Origin: Flavobacterium covae
GTDB lineage: Bacteria; Bacteroidota; Bacteroidia; Flavobacteriales; Flavobacteriaceae
Assembly (NCBI GenBank): GCA_019565575.1
Contig: CP067379.1
Location: 2,108,001-2,172,000 of the forward strand
Direction of reading: 5' to 3'
Length of the DNA: 64,000 bases
The position numbers were made by a program, and so were the translations under genes. Below are positions 21,121 to 32,913 of the stretch, one piece after another (the first letter of the stretch is position 1; each line of letters opens with the position of its first letter). Under the pieces are notes generated by a model that was not told the DNA's origin, did no database searches, and worked only from the letters and a program-made list of their open reading frames with translations.

Positions 21121-21590
21121 ATGTGAAAAATCAATTCTGTGCAAAAGAAATTGCAAATTAATCAAATTAGTTGAAGATATTTGAAATCTAAGATGTACTT
21201 GTACTGGAATTTTTGTAAGCACTTGTGATCTTTTTGGTTATCTCGAATATGAAAAAGGCTTGAGTTTGCCTAATTCTAAGGCGACGTTTTTGATGGTAAT
21301 AAAAAAACAATAATTGAAGAGTTGAAAAAACTAAACCAGTTGTTTTTTCTAGAAGCCATAATATTCTTAGTGTTGATTATAGATGGTTATAAGTATGATC
21401 AAAATAAAAACCTTTATTTGAGATTTGATTGAGGATGGAATGGAGAAGTAAATAGATATCTTTGTAGAAAACATAGAATTTTAATTTTTATAGCTCATTA
21501 TAATTTCTAGTTTTTTTGTGAAATCTTTTAAAAAAAAACTTAGATTTGTTGTTTTAAAAATTCATTTTTTTAATTTTTAAACGTTTGTTT
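21121..21590. other. Intergenic stretch without an intact gene
   Basis: 470 bases without a supportable reading frame. Short protein-like fragments (for example CDLFGYLEYEKGLSLPN around 21228) hint at a decayed gene, but frames are broken everywhere. No RNA gene was recognised. Confidence 0.4.
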
Positions 21591-21591
21591 T

Positions 21592-22378
21592 GTGAAGAAT
21601 TTTTTTTAATATTTTCATTTCTTTTTTATTATCATGTTCAAAGGATGATGATAAAAATACAACTTCAGTCGTAACTGATGGAGGAGGAACAGTTGTACAA
21701 TCAACAGTTTTGCCAAAAAAAATAAATGTAGAGAGTAAATATGCCCCATATACTTTAATTTTTGATTATGATGGCAAAAAGATTAAACAATGTGTTGTAG
21801 TAGGATATAATAAAGAAGTTTATACCTATGACGGAGATAATATCGTTAGAAAGGAAGTTTTGCTAACTGATAATACCTTGTTAAATAAACATGAGTATAA
21901 ATATATTAATAATAAGTTAGAATATTATTTAGCAGTTATATATAATACTCCTAGTGGTAATATTACGAATAAAACGGTTTTTACTTATAATGCTGATAAT
22001 TCTATTTCTTATGTTACTTATAGAGTAAAATATAATGGAGATTTAGATCCATTATGTAATGGTAAATTATTCTTTTTAAATGAGAATTTAATTAGACACG
22101 AGATAAATGATGGTTCATCAACTAGAACACTTGAATATTCTTATGATGATAAAAATAATCCATTTAAAAATATCTTAGGTTTTGATAAACTTTTGTCGTT
22201 TGAAGACTCTGACTATGTTTCTAAAAATAATATTGTTGAATATAAATCGACATTTAAATCAAATTATAATAATATTACTGATGTTAAGAAATATACTTAT
22301 AAATATGATTTAAATGGCTACCCTGTTGAAAAAAAATCTGATAGTTCAGATTCTAAAAAATATATATTTTCATATTAG
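21592..22378 (+). CDS. Lipoprotein of unknown function, N-terminus frameshifted
   Basis: The lipobox LLSCSKDDDKNTT is readable at 21626-21664, followed by TSVVTDGGGTVVQSTVLPKK and a ~220-residue domain of repeated beta-rich units (YTYDGDNIVRKEVLL, FTYNADNSISYVTYR, YKYDLNGYPVEKK), similar to the DUF4595/YD-repeat type seen in many Bacteroidota lipoproteins. The signal peptide is only recoverable if two T-runs (21601-21607 and 21622-21627) are each lengthened by one base; it would then start at the GTG at 21592. Function unknown. Confidence 0.55.
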
Positions 22379-22427
22379 CGAATTGTTTTTTAATTAATCC
22401 TATCCTAAATAAAACAAACATATATAG

Positions 22428-22514
22428 GAGGCTGTCCAAAAAGTTTGTAATCTTTTCATTTCTACCAAAGGGAAAAATCACATAATGTTGATTTATTACT
22501 TTTTGGACAGCCTC
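22428..22514. mobile_element. Short MITE-like element
   Basis: Ends GAGGCTGTCCAAAAAG and CTTTTTGGACAGCCTC are perfect inverted repeats. The 87-base interior holds a shortened version of the TCATTTC-GACCAAAGGG repeat (here TCATTTCTACCAAAGGG). Ends match the IS1182 element at 38752-40530. It could also work as a terminator hairpin for the lipoprotein gene. The 180 bases to the next gene hold nothing else I can name. Confidence 0.6.
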
Positions 22515-22694
22515 TTTTAAATCCAGATTACGCATTGAAAATTTATTACAGATAAAAACTTTGAATTTTTTAAAAAAATACTCTCAATATAATAAAGCTA
22601 CAACTGTTGTAAAAAAGCCGTGTATTTTTACCTTCTTTGTTCTTTTAATCTTTATTTTAAAGACTAACGCATAATTTGGGTTTAATAAAAAGGA

Positions 22695-24251
22695 TTATAA
22701 TTTGGCACTTTTAATGAGTCGAATAAATTCTGTTTTATAACCTTCCAAATCGTTATGTATACCTTTGTTAGCAAGAGCTATGATGTCTTCTGTTTGTTTG
22801 TTTTCAATATATTTAGAGTCTCTTAATTTCATGCCAAACCAAGCCACAGAAGAAGCAAATTTAAAATCGGAACTAGAAATTTTTAAAGGTTTGTTTAAAT
22901 TAGAAACAGTTTGAATCATCTCTATACTTTTTTCACCATCAGGTCTTTTGTATCGAAATTTCACGGTAGCCAATTCTTTTGAAATTAAATTTTGAGAACC
23001 TTCTTTCGATGTGTATTTTAATTGGGTAGGAGAGTAAGAACTTTCAACGCCTGTAGGGATAATTTCATATAGAGCAGTTACGGTATGCCCGCTTCCTAAT
23101 TCGCCTGCATCAATAGCATCATTTTTAAAATCCTCATTATTTAATTTTCTATTTTCATATCCTATTAATCGGTAGGACTGTATTTGATTTGGGTTAAATT
23201 CAATTTGAATCTTAACATCTTTAGCTATAGTAAACATAGAACCGTTGAATTCTTTGCCTAAAAAACGAGTAGCTTCCTGCATATTGTCTATATAAGCATA
23301 GTTTCCGTTTCCTTTATTAGCAAGGGTTTCCATCTTACTATCTTTATAATTTCCCATGCCGTATCCTAGACAGGTTAAGAAGATCCCTGTTTTACGTTTT
23401 CTTTCTATTAAGTGTTCCATTTCTTTGTCTGTTGAAACTCCTACATTAAAATCGCCATCAGTTGCTAAAACAATTCTATTATTGCCTTCTTTAATAAAGT
23501 TTTCTTCGGCAATTTTATACGCTAATTCTATTCCTTCACCTCCAGCAGTGCTTCCTCCAGCCGTTAGTTTATCAAGAGCATTCATTATTTTATTTTTTTC
23601 ATTTCCAGAAGTAGGAGGTAGTATCATTCCTGCCGCTCCTGCATATACAACCATTGAAATTTTATCTTGAGGACGTAATTCTTTTACCAGTATTTTCATG
23701 GATTCTTTTAGTAAAGGAAGTTTGTTTTCTTCTTCCATAGAGCCTGATACATCAATAAGAAAAACAATGTTAGAAGGAGGGAGATTGTTTTTGTCCATTT
23801 TTTTACCTTGAAGACCAATTTTTAATAATTTATGGTTGGAGTTCCAAGGACATTCGCTGTACTCTGTATTAATAGAAAAAGGGTGATTATCTTTAGGTTG
23901 AGGATAAGAGTATGAAAAATAATTAATCATTTCTTCTAAACGTACAGCATCTTTTGGAATTTCTTGACCGTTATTGATAAAACGACGAATGTTGGTGTAA
24001 GAGGCATTATCAACATCAATGGAAAAAGTAGATAAAGGTTTAGTGTTTGGGGTTTCAAATTTATTTTCTTCTATTTCAGCGTAACTTTCTTCGCTTCTAT
24101 TTTCTTCTGGAGTTTCTATTTCCGGATTGTTTATCATTAGGTTGTTAATTTCGGCTTCGCTGGCCATTTCTTCGGTCATCATGTCAGGAGATTGTTTGCA
24201 TGCGGTGAATGATAATACGAATATTGATAGTACCAAAAATGTTTTTTTCAT
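22695..24251 (-). CDS. Von Willebrand factor A domain lipoprotein (YfbK-like)
   Basis: 518 residues. Lipobox SFTACKQS at residues 15-22. An N-terminal vWF_A-associated part (PLSTFSIDVDNASYTNIRRF, VRLEEMINYFSYSYPQP) is followed by a VWA domain with the MIDAS motif DVSGSMEEE and the Thr/Asp positions ATDGDFNVG, then a C-terminal DUF3520-like region (FKFASSVAWFGMKLRDSKY). It belongs to the YfbK group of envelope proteins. It stands alone leftward, with the MATE gene divergent. Confidence 0.88.
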   Translation of the reverse strand: MKKTFLVLSIFVLSFTACKQSPDMMTEEMASEAEINNLMINNPEIETPEENRSEESYAEIEENKFETPNTKPLSTFSIDVDNASYTNIRRFINNGQEIPKDAVRLEEMINYFSYSYPQPKDNHPFSINTEYSECPWNSNHKLLKIGLQGKKMDKNNLPPSNIVFLIDVSGSMEEENKLPLLKESMKILVKELRPQDKISMVVYAGAAGMILPPTSGNEKNKIMNALDKLTAGGSTAGGEGIELAYKIAEENFIKEGNNRIVLATDGDFNVGVSTDKEMEHLIERKRKTGIFLTCLGYGMGNYKDSKMETLANKGNGNYAYIDNMQEATRFLGKEFNGSMFTIAKDVKIQIEFNPNQIQSYRLIGYENRKLNNEDFKNDAIDAGELGSGHTVTALYEIIPTGVESSYSPTQLKYTSKEGSQNLISKELATVKFRYKRPDGEKSIEMIQTVSNLNKPLKISSSDFKFASSVAWFGMKLRDSKYIENKQTEDIIALANKGIHNDLEGYKTEFIRLIKSAKL

Positions 24252-24524
24252 AGAGATAATTGTTTTTTTGTTAATTGTTTTTTAGTTTATAACAAATTAT
24301 GTGCCTTGTTTTTTGTTATTATGTTAAAATATGTGTAAAAAGAATAGGGTAATTTCTGAGGAGATTTTTTAAAATAAATAATCACTTAATAAAAAACTAC
24401 TAAACTTATAAATTCTGTTTTATAGCTTTAGGTATTCTGAAAAATGTTTTTTGAAATGAATTAGATTAGCTGATAGCTGAGTGTGACTTTTGTTAAGAAT
24501 AGTAGTCGTAATTAGGAATTATTA

Positions 24525-24554
24525 TTGTAATTGCCATTGAATGAATTATCTTTG
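24525..24554 (+). promoter_or_regulatory. Promoter of the MATE gene
   Basis: TTG at 24525-24527 and TATCTTTG at 24547-24554 with a 19-base spacer, seven bases before the ATG at 24561. Almost leaderless. The remaining 270 bases of the gap hold no gene. Confidence 0.7.
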
Positions 24555-24560
24555 CATATT

Positions 24561-25942
24561 ATGAAGCTTTCAACTTATACTCTGAATTCAAAGAAAATAT
24601 TAAATTGGCTTATCCTATTGTTTTGGGTATGTTAGGTCATACTTTAGTTTCTATTGTAGATAATATAATGGTAGGGAAACTAGGAGCTAAAGAGTTAGCG
24701 GCAGTTTCTCTTGCAAATAGTTTTGTATTTATAGGAATGTCGTTAGGATTAGGTTTCTCAACAGCTATAACTCCTTTGGTGGCGGAAGCTGATGGAGAAA
24801 ATAATCTAATTAAAGGACGTAGTGTTTTTCATCATGGATTATGGCTTTGTACAGGATTGGGGATCATTTTGTTTGGAATTATTTATTTTGCTAAACCTTT
24901 GATTGTATATATGGGGCAACCTGAAGAAGTGGTTGAGTTAGCTAAACCTTTTTTAGATTTGGTTGCATTTTCATTAATACCATTGATTGTTTTTCAGGGA
25001 TATAAGCAATTTGCTGATGGTAAAAGTGAAACTCAATATGGTATGTGGGCCAATTTACTTTGTAATGTAGTGCATTTATTCTTCAATATAGTATTGATTT
25101 ATGGTGTTTGGATTTTTCCAAAAATGGGAATGCTAGGAGCTGCGGTTGGGACTGTTTTGTCTAGAATTATCATGGTGGTTTATATTCATTTTGCTCTAAA
25201 ATCTAAGAAAAAGTTTAAACCTTATTTCGAAGGATTTAGCATTAAAAGTATAGGGAAAACAATGACCAAAAAAATTGTAAATTTAGGATTGCCTTCTGCA
25301 ATGCAAATGTTTTTTGAAGTTGCTTTGTTTACGGGAGCCGTTTGGTTATGTGGAAGCATTGGTACAACTAGTCAAGCTGCTAATCAAATAGCACTAACTT
25401 TAGCCACTTTTACTTTTATGTTCGTTTCAGGTTTAGGTGTTGCAGGGATGGTACGAGTGGGAAATCAGAAAGGAATACAAGATTATAAAAAGTTACAAAT
25501 TATTGCACGTTCTATTTTTTTATTAGCAATTCTAATCCAAGGATTTTTTGCACTTATTTTTGTGTTGACAAATAATTGGTTACCTAAAATTTTTATAGAT
25601 TCTCAAAATACATTAACAATAAAAGATAATTTAGAAGTAGTTTCAATTGCTTCTAATTTAATTTTAATAGCAGCTGTTTTTCAAATTTTTGATGGCATAC
25701 AAGTAACAATGCTCGGAGCATTACGAGGAATTCAAGATGTAAAAGTACCTATGTACCTTACATTTGTTGCATATTGGATTATTGGTTTTCCTATATCAAT
25801 ATATTTAGGTTTATTTACTTCTTTAAAAGCTATAGGAGTATGGATCGGATTATTATCAGGGCTTATTGCAGCAGCATTACTTTTATATTATAGGTTTGAA
25901 AAATTATCAAAACAAATGATTTTTCAAAGCCTTAAAACTTAA
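24561..25942 (+). CDS. MATE-family efflux transporter (NorM-like), frameshifted at the N-terminus
   Basis: The ATG at 24561 (MKLSTYT) is right after a good promoter, but one base seems missing around 24583-24588, as the downstream frame reads EFKENIKLAYPIVLGMLGHT only from there. The 12-helix body has SIVDNIMVGKLGAKELAA, FSTAITPLVAEADGE and YGMWANLLCNVVHLFFNIVL, all typical of MATE proteins, which export cationic drugs with Na+ or H+ antiport. About 460 residues when corrected. Confidence 0.85.
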
Positions 25943-25961
25943 TATTTAAAACCATTATAAG

Positions 25962-26189
25962 ATGACATTACCAAAATTTGTTTTAGCAGATAATTCTGAT
26001 TTTCCAGATGATATTTTTATCATTCATTTAGAATTTCCTCGCTTTTTAATTAATTTAAAAGATGATTCTGTAGAATTTATAGAAGAATTAGATGATGAAG
26101 ATGAAACAGAAATAGCAAGAGAAATGGAGCATTTAATTATCTTAGCAGGTGAATTTTATGATCGCGAAATGGAGCGCTATGAAGAATAA
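25962..26189 (+). CDS. Conserved small acidic protein
   Basis: 75 residues, very acidic (VEFIEELDDEDETEIAREME), with FPDDIFIIHLEFPRFLINL at the N-terminus. It is 19 bases downstream of the MATE gene and likely co-transcribed. I recognise the type from Flavobacterial genomes but know no function. Confidence 0.6.
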   Translation: MTLPKFVLADNSDFPDDIFIIHLEFPRFLINLKDDSVEFIEELDDEDETEIAREMEHLIILAGEFYDREMERYEE

Positions 26190-26213
26190 TAAGAAATAAG
26201 TTTATTTATGAAA

Positions 26214-26333
26214 AAGGCTATCTAAAAAATAATGATCTGGTGTTTAGTTTGTTGTTTCTGTAAAACAGAGGTTAAATGATCAATAGTTTTACTGTTAGTT
26301 AAAATAACATCGCAATCCTTTTTAGATAGCCTT
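26214..26333. mobile_element. Palindromic-ended element, diverged MITE-like
   Basis: AAGGCTATCTAAAAA (26214-26228) and TTTTTAGATAGCCTT (26319-26333) are a perfect 15-bp inverted repeat. The ends resemble the GGCTGTCCAAAAA ends of the other small elements with two changes. The interior is unrelated to the TCATTTCGACC repeat. It may be an independent family or a remnant. Confidence 0.5.
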
Positions 26334-26445
26334 GTTCGTTTTTTAATTCTATCAAGGAATGTTTAGGTGTAAGATTCCTAAAAGATAAAATATATTTTCA
26401 AAAGTAAGAGAAAAGAAAGTAAATAAAAAAATAAAATAGTTTAAT

Positions 26446-27441
26446 ATGAATGAACACCCAATTTTTGCAGAGCATCCTTGGTTAATTGTCACATTTGCAA
26501 TTGTAATATTGTTTATGCTGTTGTTAGACTTAGGAATCTTTAATAAAAAGAGCCATGAAGTATCTAGTAAAGAAGCTGTAACTTGGTCATTTGTTTGGAT
26601 AGCCTTAGCAATGGGATTTAGTGGGCTAGTATATCATTTTGCAGGAGCAATTAAATTCTATGAATTTCAATCAGCATATTGGATAGAAAAAGCACTTTCA
26701 GTAGATAATCTTTTTGTGTTTATTATGGTCTTTAAGTTTTTTGATGTAGCCAATCAAAATAAGCACAAAGTTTTATTTTGGGGAGTTATTGGAGCATTGG
26801 TTTTAAGAGCAATATTCATATTTTCAGGAGCCTTTTTAATAGAGTTAACTTATTTGAATAAAATTTTAGGACTTATAGGGTTGCAAGGGCTTAAATACGA
26901 TATTAATCTAGTAATGACACTTTTTGGCGTGTTTTTAGTGTATGCGGGTGTTAAGTCCTGGTTTGCCAATGAAGAGGATGAAAATCAAGATTATAATGAT
27001 ACCAAGGGAGCACGTTTAGTTCGTCAGTTTTTTAATGTTAGTGATGATTATGATGGAAATAATTTTTTTACAATTGAAAATGGAAAGAAAATAGCAACAC
27101 CTTTATTAGTTGTAGTAGCAGTTATTGAATTTACAGATTTGCTATTTGCAGTTGATTCTATTCCCGCTATTTTTGCTATTTCAACAGATCCATTTATCTT
27201 ATACACCTCTAATATTTTTGCTATATTAGGATTGAGAGCATTATTTTTTCTGTTAGATAATTTTATATACTTATTTCATAAACTGCCTTATGGTTTGGCT
27301 ATTATTTTGAGTTTTATAGGAATTAAGATGATTATAGCACCTTTTTATCATGTTGATTCAATTGTATCACTCCTTATAATAGGAACTGTTTTAGTATTAT
27401 CTGTACTTTTGTCAATTCTTATGCCTAAGGCAGAAGAATAG
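26446..27441 (+). CDS. TerC-family integral membrane protein (Alx/TerC-like)
   Basis: 331 residues, about nine membrane helices. Diagnostic acidic motifs are EKALSVDNLFVFIMVFKFF and VIEFTDLLFAVDSIPAIFAIS, with SNIFAILGLRALFFLLDN after them. TerC/Alx proteins act in manganese or other metal homeostasis and tellurite resistance. It stands alone, with its own terminator. Confidence 0.93.
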   Translation: MNEHPIFAEHPWLIVTFAIVILFMLLLDLGIFNKKSHEVSSKEAVTWSFVWIALAMGFSGLVYHFAGAIKFYEFQSAYWIEKALSVDNLFVFIMVFKFFDVANQNKHKVLFWGVIGALVLRAIFIFSGAFLIELTYLNKILGLIGLQGLKYDINLVMTLFGVFLVYAGVKSWFANEEDENQDYNDTKGARLVRQFFNVSDDYDGNNFFTIENGKKIATPLLVVVAVIEFTDLLFAVDSIPAIFAISTDPFILYTSNIFAILGLRALFFLLDNFIYLFHKLPYGLAIILSFIGIKMIIAPFYHVDSIVSLLIIGTVLVLSVLLSILMPKAEE

Positions 27442-27511
27442 TAAATTAGTTTAAAAATATAAAGTACAAAATTCTAATAGGGAGTAACTAAACATTCAGT
27501 TTGTCACCTTT

Positions 27512-27560
27512 ACGAGAGGAAAAGTTATAGGATTATATATATGATTTTTCCTCTCGTTTA
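27512..27560 (+). terminator. Terminator after the TerC gene
   Basis: ACGAGAGGAAAA and TTTTTCCTCTCGT form a long stem around a T/A-rich loop, followed by TTT. Between here and 27816 I see only a dispersed AT-rich repeat at about 27636-27700 (similar to 22527-22590) and no gene. Confidence 0.7.
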
Positions 27561-27816
27561 AATGATAAAATTAGAGTCTTTTAAGGTGTCCTTTTTGTTA
27601 AAATCAAGGACATTTACGGTTTTTGTTTTCTTAAATATAAATTACGCCATAGAAAAATATTACAGGTAGAAATGGCTTTAAATTTATAAGAGTACTCTTT
27701 TTTTCAATGTAGAAAAAAGCAGAGTATGTTTTTCCTTTACAAAATTCTACCCATAATTTCAGTTAAATTATGATTTTTGGATTAGTTAATGGTAACACAA
27801 AAAAGTGTATTAAAAT

Positions 27817-29363
27817 TTATTTCTTAGGGCTAAATACTAAAAAAGGAATAATCATTTCTTCTAATGAAATACCTCCATGTTGGTAAGTATTTCGATAGTA
27901 ACTAGCATAGTGATTGTAATTGTTTATGTAAGCTAAGAAATGATCACTTTTTGCAAAAATAAAAGAGCTTGTCATGTTAATAGCAGGTAACCCTATTTTT
28001 TTTGGATCTTTGATAGCTAAAACGTCCTTAGATTCATAAGTAAGACTTCTTCCTGTTTTATAACGTAAGTTTAAACTAGTGTTTTTATCGCCAATGACTT
28101 GAGAAGGGTTTTTAACATTAATAGTTCCGTGATCTGTTGTTAGGATTAATTTAAAACCTAAACGTTGTGCTTGTTGAATGATTTCTAAAAGAGGCGAATT
28201 TTTAAACCAACTTAATGTTAAAGAACGATATGCTTTATCATCAGAAGCTAATTCTTTTACCACATCCATGTCTGTTTTAGCGTGTGAAAGCATGTCAACA
28301 AAGTTGTAAACAACGGCTACTAATTTTTTATCTTTTAATCCCTTGAAGTTTTCGGCTAATTTTTTACCATTGGCAAAATTAGTTACTTTGAAATATTCAT
28401 GCGAAATATTTAATCTAAGTCGTTTGAGCTGTTCTGTTAAAAATTCAGCTTCATATAAATTTTCTACCACCTTCGTCTACATCATTTTTCCAGTATTGAG
28501 GGTACATTTTTTCCATTTCTATTGGTAACAATCCTGAGAATAGCGCATTTCGAGCATACTGAGTAGCTGTTGGTAATAACGCAAAATAAGGAGTTTCATC
28601 TTCTAATTTATAATGATTTCCTAAGACCGTTTCGAAAGATTTCCATTGATCATATCGTAAATTATCAATTACAACGAAGAGTATATTTTCATCTTTCCTT
28701 AATTCGGGTACTACAAGCTTTCTGAAGACTTCATGAGATAAAATGGGGCGATCATGAGATTTTGTAAACCAATCTTCATAGTTTTTTTCAATGAATTTGC
28801 CAAATTGTGAGTTAGCTTCCAGCTTTTTGAGATTCTAAAATTTGAAACATATTTTGGTCATCTATATTTTCTAGTTCCATTTCCCAAAACATTAATTTCT
28901 TATATAAATCTACCCATTCTTCATAAGTATCAACCATAGCCATATCCAAGGCTATTTTACGAAATTCTTTTTGATAGTCTAATGTAGTTTTTTCGGATAT
29001 TAGACGAGAATGATCTAAGTTCTTTTTTAAGCTTAAAAGAATTTGATTGGGATTAACAGGTTTGATTAAATAATCCGCAATTTTAGCACCAATTGCTTCT
29101 TCCATTAAGTATTCTTCCTCGCTTTTTGTAATCATAATAATAGGAATAGCCTGTTTTTTTTCTTTCATTTCAGAAAGAACTTCAAGTCCAGTCATTCCAG
29201 GCATATTTTCATCCAAAAAAATGATGTCAAAATTCTCTTCCTGAAAAAGATCTAAGGCATCTCTACCATTATTGCAAGTCGTAACTTGATAATTTTTCTT
29301 TTCTAAAAATAATATATGTGGTTTTAATAAGTCTATTTCGTCGTCAACCCAAAGTATTTTCAT
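27817..29363 (-). CDS. porX: PorX response regulator with PglZ domain, two frameshifts
   Basis: One ~515-residue protein in three frames. Receiver domain at the N-terminus (MKILWVDDEIDLLKPHILFL, phospho-Asp in IIFLDENMPGMTG), an alpha-helical middle (FRKIALDMAMVDTYEEWVDLYK) and a C-terminal PglZ/alkaline-phosphatase-like domain (FVVIDNLRYDQWK, YNFVDMLSHAKTD, LILTTDHGTINVKNP). The first break is CTTCCAG on the plus strand at 28816-28822; removing one base gives ESQKAEANSQFGKFIEKNY. The second is near 28477, where removing one T gives DEGGENLYEAEF. PorX controls type IX secretion with PorY/SigP. It is upstream of, and divergent from, the M13 peptidase gene. Confidence 0.9.
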
Positions 29364-29522
29364 GGTCTCCTTTTTTTGTATTAGGTAATGATTTTTAGAT
29401 TCTATTGCTGCAGAATCAATGCAATTTACTATTTTAAAAACTATCGTTTCTTAAAAATAGTATAAATTATAGTATTTTTTTACATTTAAAATATATTTGA
29501 CCTTTAAAAATATAGAAATAAT

Positions 29523-31559
29523 ATGAAAATCAATAAACTATTCATTTTATCATTGACCATTACTCTTTTTATAGGAAGTTGTAAAAAAGAAATGATAAAT
29601 GTTAATACTCCTGATGTTTTAGTTAGCAATAGAGATACTACAACCGCTCTTTCAAAAGACTTTTTGAATACGCTAATGGAGGCTGGTTTAAAAAAATCCA
29701 ATTCCATCATCAGAAAGAAGTAATGGTATTTTTAGAACTATTCAAGACACAATAAATAATCAGATTAAACAGATTTGTGAAAAATCAGCTAAAGAAGATG
29801 CAGAAAGAGGAAGTAACAAACAAAAAATTGGCGATTTTTATATTTCAGGAATAGATACTTTAACCATAAATAGAATAGGAATCAATCCTTTAAAAAAAGA
29901 ATTATCTAAAATTGAAAACATAAAAAATCCAACTTCATTGCTAGAACATTTAGCATATATGCACACCATAGGAACAAATCCAGGTTTTGATTTTTATATT
30001 GCTCAAGATGATAAAAATAGTGCTAAATATGCTCTTTTTTTTAGTCAAGGAGGGTTAGGCATGAGAAACCGTGATTATTATTTTAATACAGATAAAGAAA
30101 CAGTAAAAATACGTGTAGCATATTTAGAACATTTAAAGAAAATATTTAAATTAATAGGAACTGAAAAAACAGCCTTAAATGATGCTCAAACAGTTCTAAG
30201 ACTAGAAACAGAATTAGCTAAAAAATCCAGAAAGTTAGAATCACTTAGAGATCCTAGACTAAATTATAATAAAATGACTTTGGCAAAGTTTAAAGAGTTA
30301 ACACCTAACTTAATGTGGGATAAAATGTTAGGACAATTAAAAATTAAAAAAGTAGATTCTGTTATTGTAGGACAGCCCGAATTTTATAGAGCATTCAATG
30401 AAACAGTCAAAAAATACACACTTCAAGAATGGAAAGTGTATTTAAAATGGAATTTAGTTAATTCCTACGCAATTTATCTAAGCAACAATTTTGAAAAAGA
30501 ACATTTTTATTTCTATTCAACCGTTATGAGCGGTGTAAAAGAACAAAAACCAAGATGGAAACGAGTAGTAGAGCAAACAGATGAAGCACTTGGAGAACTT
30601 ATTGGTCAGGTGTATGTGGAAGAATACTTGCCAAAAGGGACAAAAGAAAAATTATTAGAAATAGGAAATGCTATTCGAGAAGTTTATGCAGAACGAATCA
30701 AAAAATTAGATTGGATGAGTCCAGAAACTAAGAAAAAGCGCTCTTCAAATTATCTAAAATCGTTATGAAAGTAGGATATCCAGATAAATGGAAAGATTTA
30801 AGTTCCATTTTAATTGATAAACATCATTATTTAGCTAATGTAATGGCAGTAAATCAATGGAATTATAATGAAATGGCTTCTAAATACGGTAAATCTGTAG
30901 ATCGTACAGAATGGGGTATGTATCCACAAACTTACAATGCCTATTATAATCCAAGTAATAACGAAATATGTGTTCCTGCTTGCAATATAATCGTTCCTGG
31001 TTTTAAAGGACGTATGCCAGATGATGCAGTATTGTATGGAATAATAGGAGGGTCAACTTTCGGACATGAGATGACACATGGTTTTGATGATCAAGGAAGT
31101 CAATATGATGAAAAAGGAAATCTAAAAAATTGGTGGACAACTGAAGATTTAAAGAAATTTAAAGCTAAAACTAAAGCCATCGTAAAACAATATAATAAAT
31201 ATGAAGCATTACCCGGAAAATACGTTAATGGAGAAGCAACCCAAGGAGAAAATATTGCGGATTTAGGAGGAGTAATTATGGGATATGAAGCATTTAAAAA
31301 AACAAAACAGTTTAAAAATAAACAAAAAATAGCCAGTTTAAATCCAAATGAACGCTTCTTTTTAGCTTATGCTTATGCCTGGATGGTTAATGTTAAACCA
31401 GAAGCATTAGCACAACAATTAATAGAAGATGTTCATGCTCCAGCACGTTACAGAATCAATGGTCCTTTAAGTAATATAGATATATTTTATGAAACATTTA
31501 AAATAAAAGAAGGAACAAAGATGTTTATTCCTAAAGACGATAGAGTAATTATTTGGTAA
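29523..31559 (+). CDS. M13-family metallopeptidase (PepO/neprilysin-like) lipoprotein, multiple frameshifts
   Basis: A ~678-residue protein in three frames. The lipobox is FIGSCKKE near residue 18. Early breaks are in a T-run near 29662 (expect AKDFFEYANGGWF) and an A-run near 29693 (expect FKKNPIPSSERSNGIFRT). A third is a missing G near 30739 (expect KKKALFKLSKIVMKVGYPDKW). The zinc site is GHEMTHGFDDQG (HExxH) followed by GENIADLGG (third ligand Glu), and the C-terminus is the short IIW typical of M13. Function: extracytoplasmic peptide degradation. Confidence 0.9.
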
Positions 31560-31614
31560 TAATATAGCTATGATTAAAAAAAACTGATAGTGGATGAAAA
31601 TTCTCAGGTTTTTT

Positions 31615-31622
31615 TATCTTTG
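31615..31622 (+). promoter_or_regulatory. -7 box of the HD-domain gene
   Basis: TATCTTTG lies inside the in-frame extension of the HD gene, which shows that translation starts downstream, at the GTG 31642. Confidence 0.5.
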
Positions 31623-31641
31623 TTATACTAAATCTACATTT

Positions 31642-32879
31642 GTGAGTAATACAAACAAACTTAAGATATTCAATGATCCAATATATGGTTTTATAACCAT
31701 TCCAAATCCCTTTATCTACGATTTAATACAACACCCTTATTTTCAAAGATTAAGAAGGATCACTCAAATGGGAATGTCATATTTAGTTTATCCAGGAGCC
31801 CATCATACTCGTTTTCATCACGCATTAGGATGTTTACATATAATGCAAAAAGCAGTAAGCGTACTTCGATTTAAAAATGTGGCAATTTCAGAAGAAGAAG
31901 AAAATGCACTCTATATCGCCATATTATTACATGATATAGGGCATGGACCATTTTCACACGCCATGGAACATAGTATAGTAGAAAATGTTCATCATGAAGA
32001 AATATCGCTTTTATTTATGAATAAACTCAATAAGGAATTTGAAGGGAAGCTAACCCTAGCCATTCAAGTTTTTAAAGGAGAATATCATAGAAAGTTTATG
32101 CTTCAATTGATCTCAAGCCAGTTAGATATGGATCGAATGGACTATTTAAAAAGAGATAGTTTTTATAGTGGAGTAGAAGAAGGAAAAATTAATTCCGATC
32201 GTTTAATTCAAATGATGAATGTAGTAGATGATGTTTTGGTTATAGAAGAAAAAGGAATTTATTCAGTTGAAAAATTTTTAATGGCTCGTAGACTCATGTA
32301 TTGGCAGGTATATTTGCATAAAACAAATTTAGTAGCAGAAGAGATTTTAACCAAAATATTAAAAAGAGCTAAAGAATTATATCAAAAAGGAATAGAAGTA
32401 GAATGTAATAAACCCCTATACTTTTTTATAAAAAATAAAGTCTACTTTGAAAAATTTAATGATTCCATATTAGAAGAATTTTCAAAATTAGATGATGCGG
32501 ACATAGTAGGAGCCATTAAAAATTGGCAATATCATGAAGATTACACCTTAAGTGAATTAAGTAGAATTATAATTAATAGAGATTTATTAAAAATAAAATT
32601 AGGAGAAGAGAAATTTCCTTCCAGAAGAAGTAAATCAATTAATAGATGATTTTGCTCGACTAAAAAAAATATCAACTTTAGAAGCAAAATATTTTGTTTT
32701 TAAAGGGAAAATAAAAAAATCAAGCCTATAGTAAAATAGCAGAACCCATTAGAATACTAAAAAAAGACGGAATATTGGAAGACGTAGCCGTTTTGTCAGA
32801 TCAATTATCCTTAAAAGCTTTGTCAAAACAAGTAACAAAATACTATTTGTGTTATCCAAAACAACTAAATAAAAGTTAA
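31642..32879 (+). CDS. HD-domain phosphohydrolase (dGTPase-like/YdhJ type), two frameshifts
   Basis: Start chosen at GTG 31642 (VSNTNKLKIFNDPIYGFITI), because an in-frame ATG at 31594 would run through the promoter. Metal-binding residues are in HHTRFHHALGCLH and ILLHDIGHGPFSHAMEH (HD motif), then SSQLDMDRMDYLKRDS. The first break is CTTCCAG at 32618-32624; correction gives EKFPSEEVNQLIDDFARLKK. A second break is an A-run at 32716-32722 (correction gives NQAYSKIAEPIRILKKDG). The corrected protein ends ...YPKQLNKS at 32879, just before the lpxD promoter. Substrate unknown. Confidence 0.85.
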
Positions 32880-32897
32880 AATTTCCGCAAAATTTTA

Positions 32898-32905
32898 TAC
32901 TTTTG
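32898..32905 (+). promoter_or_regulatory. -7 box of the lpxD-lpxC/fabZ-lpxA-efp cluster
   Basis: TACTTTTG, 9 bases before the lpxD start codon. A very short leader is usual in this phylum. Confidence 0.5.
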
Positions 32906-32913
32906 CAAGAATT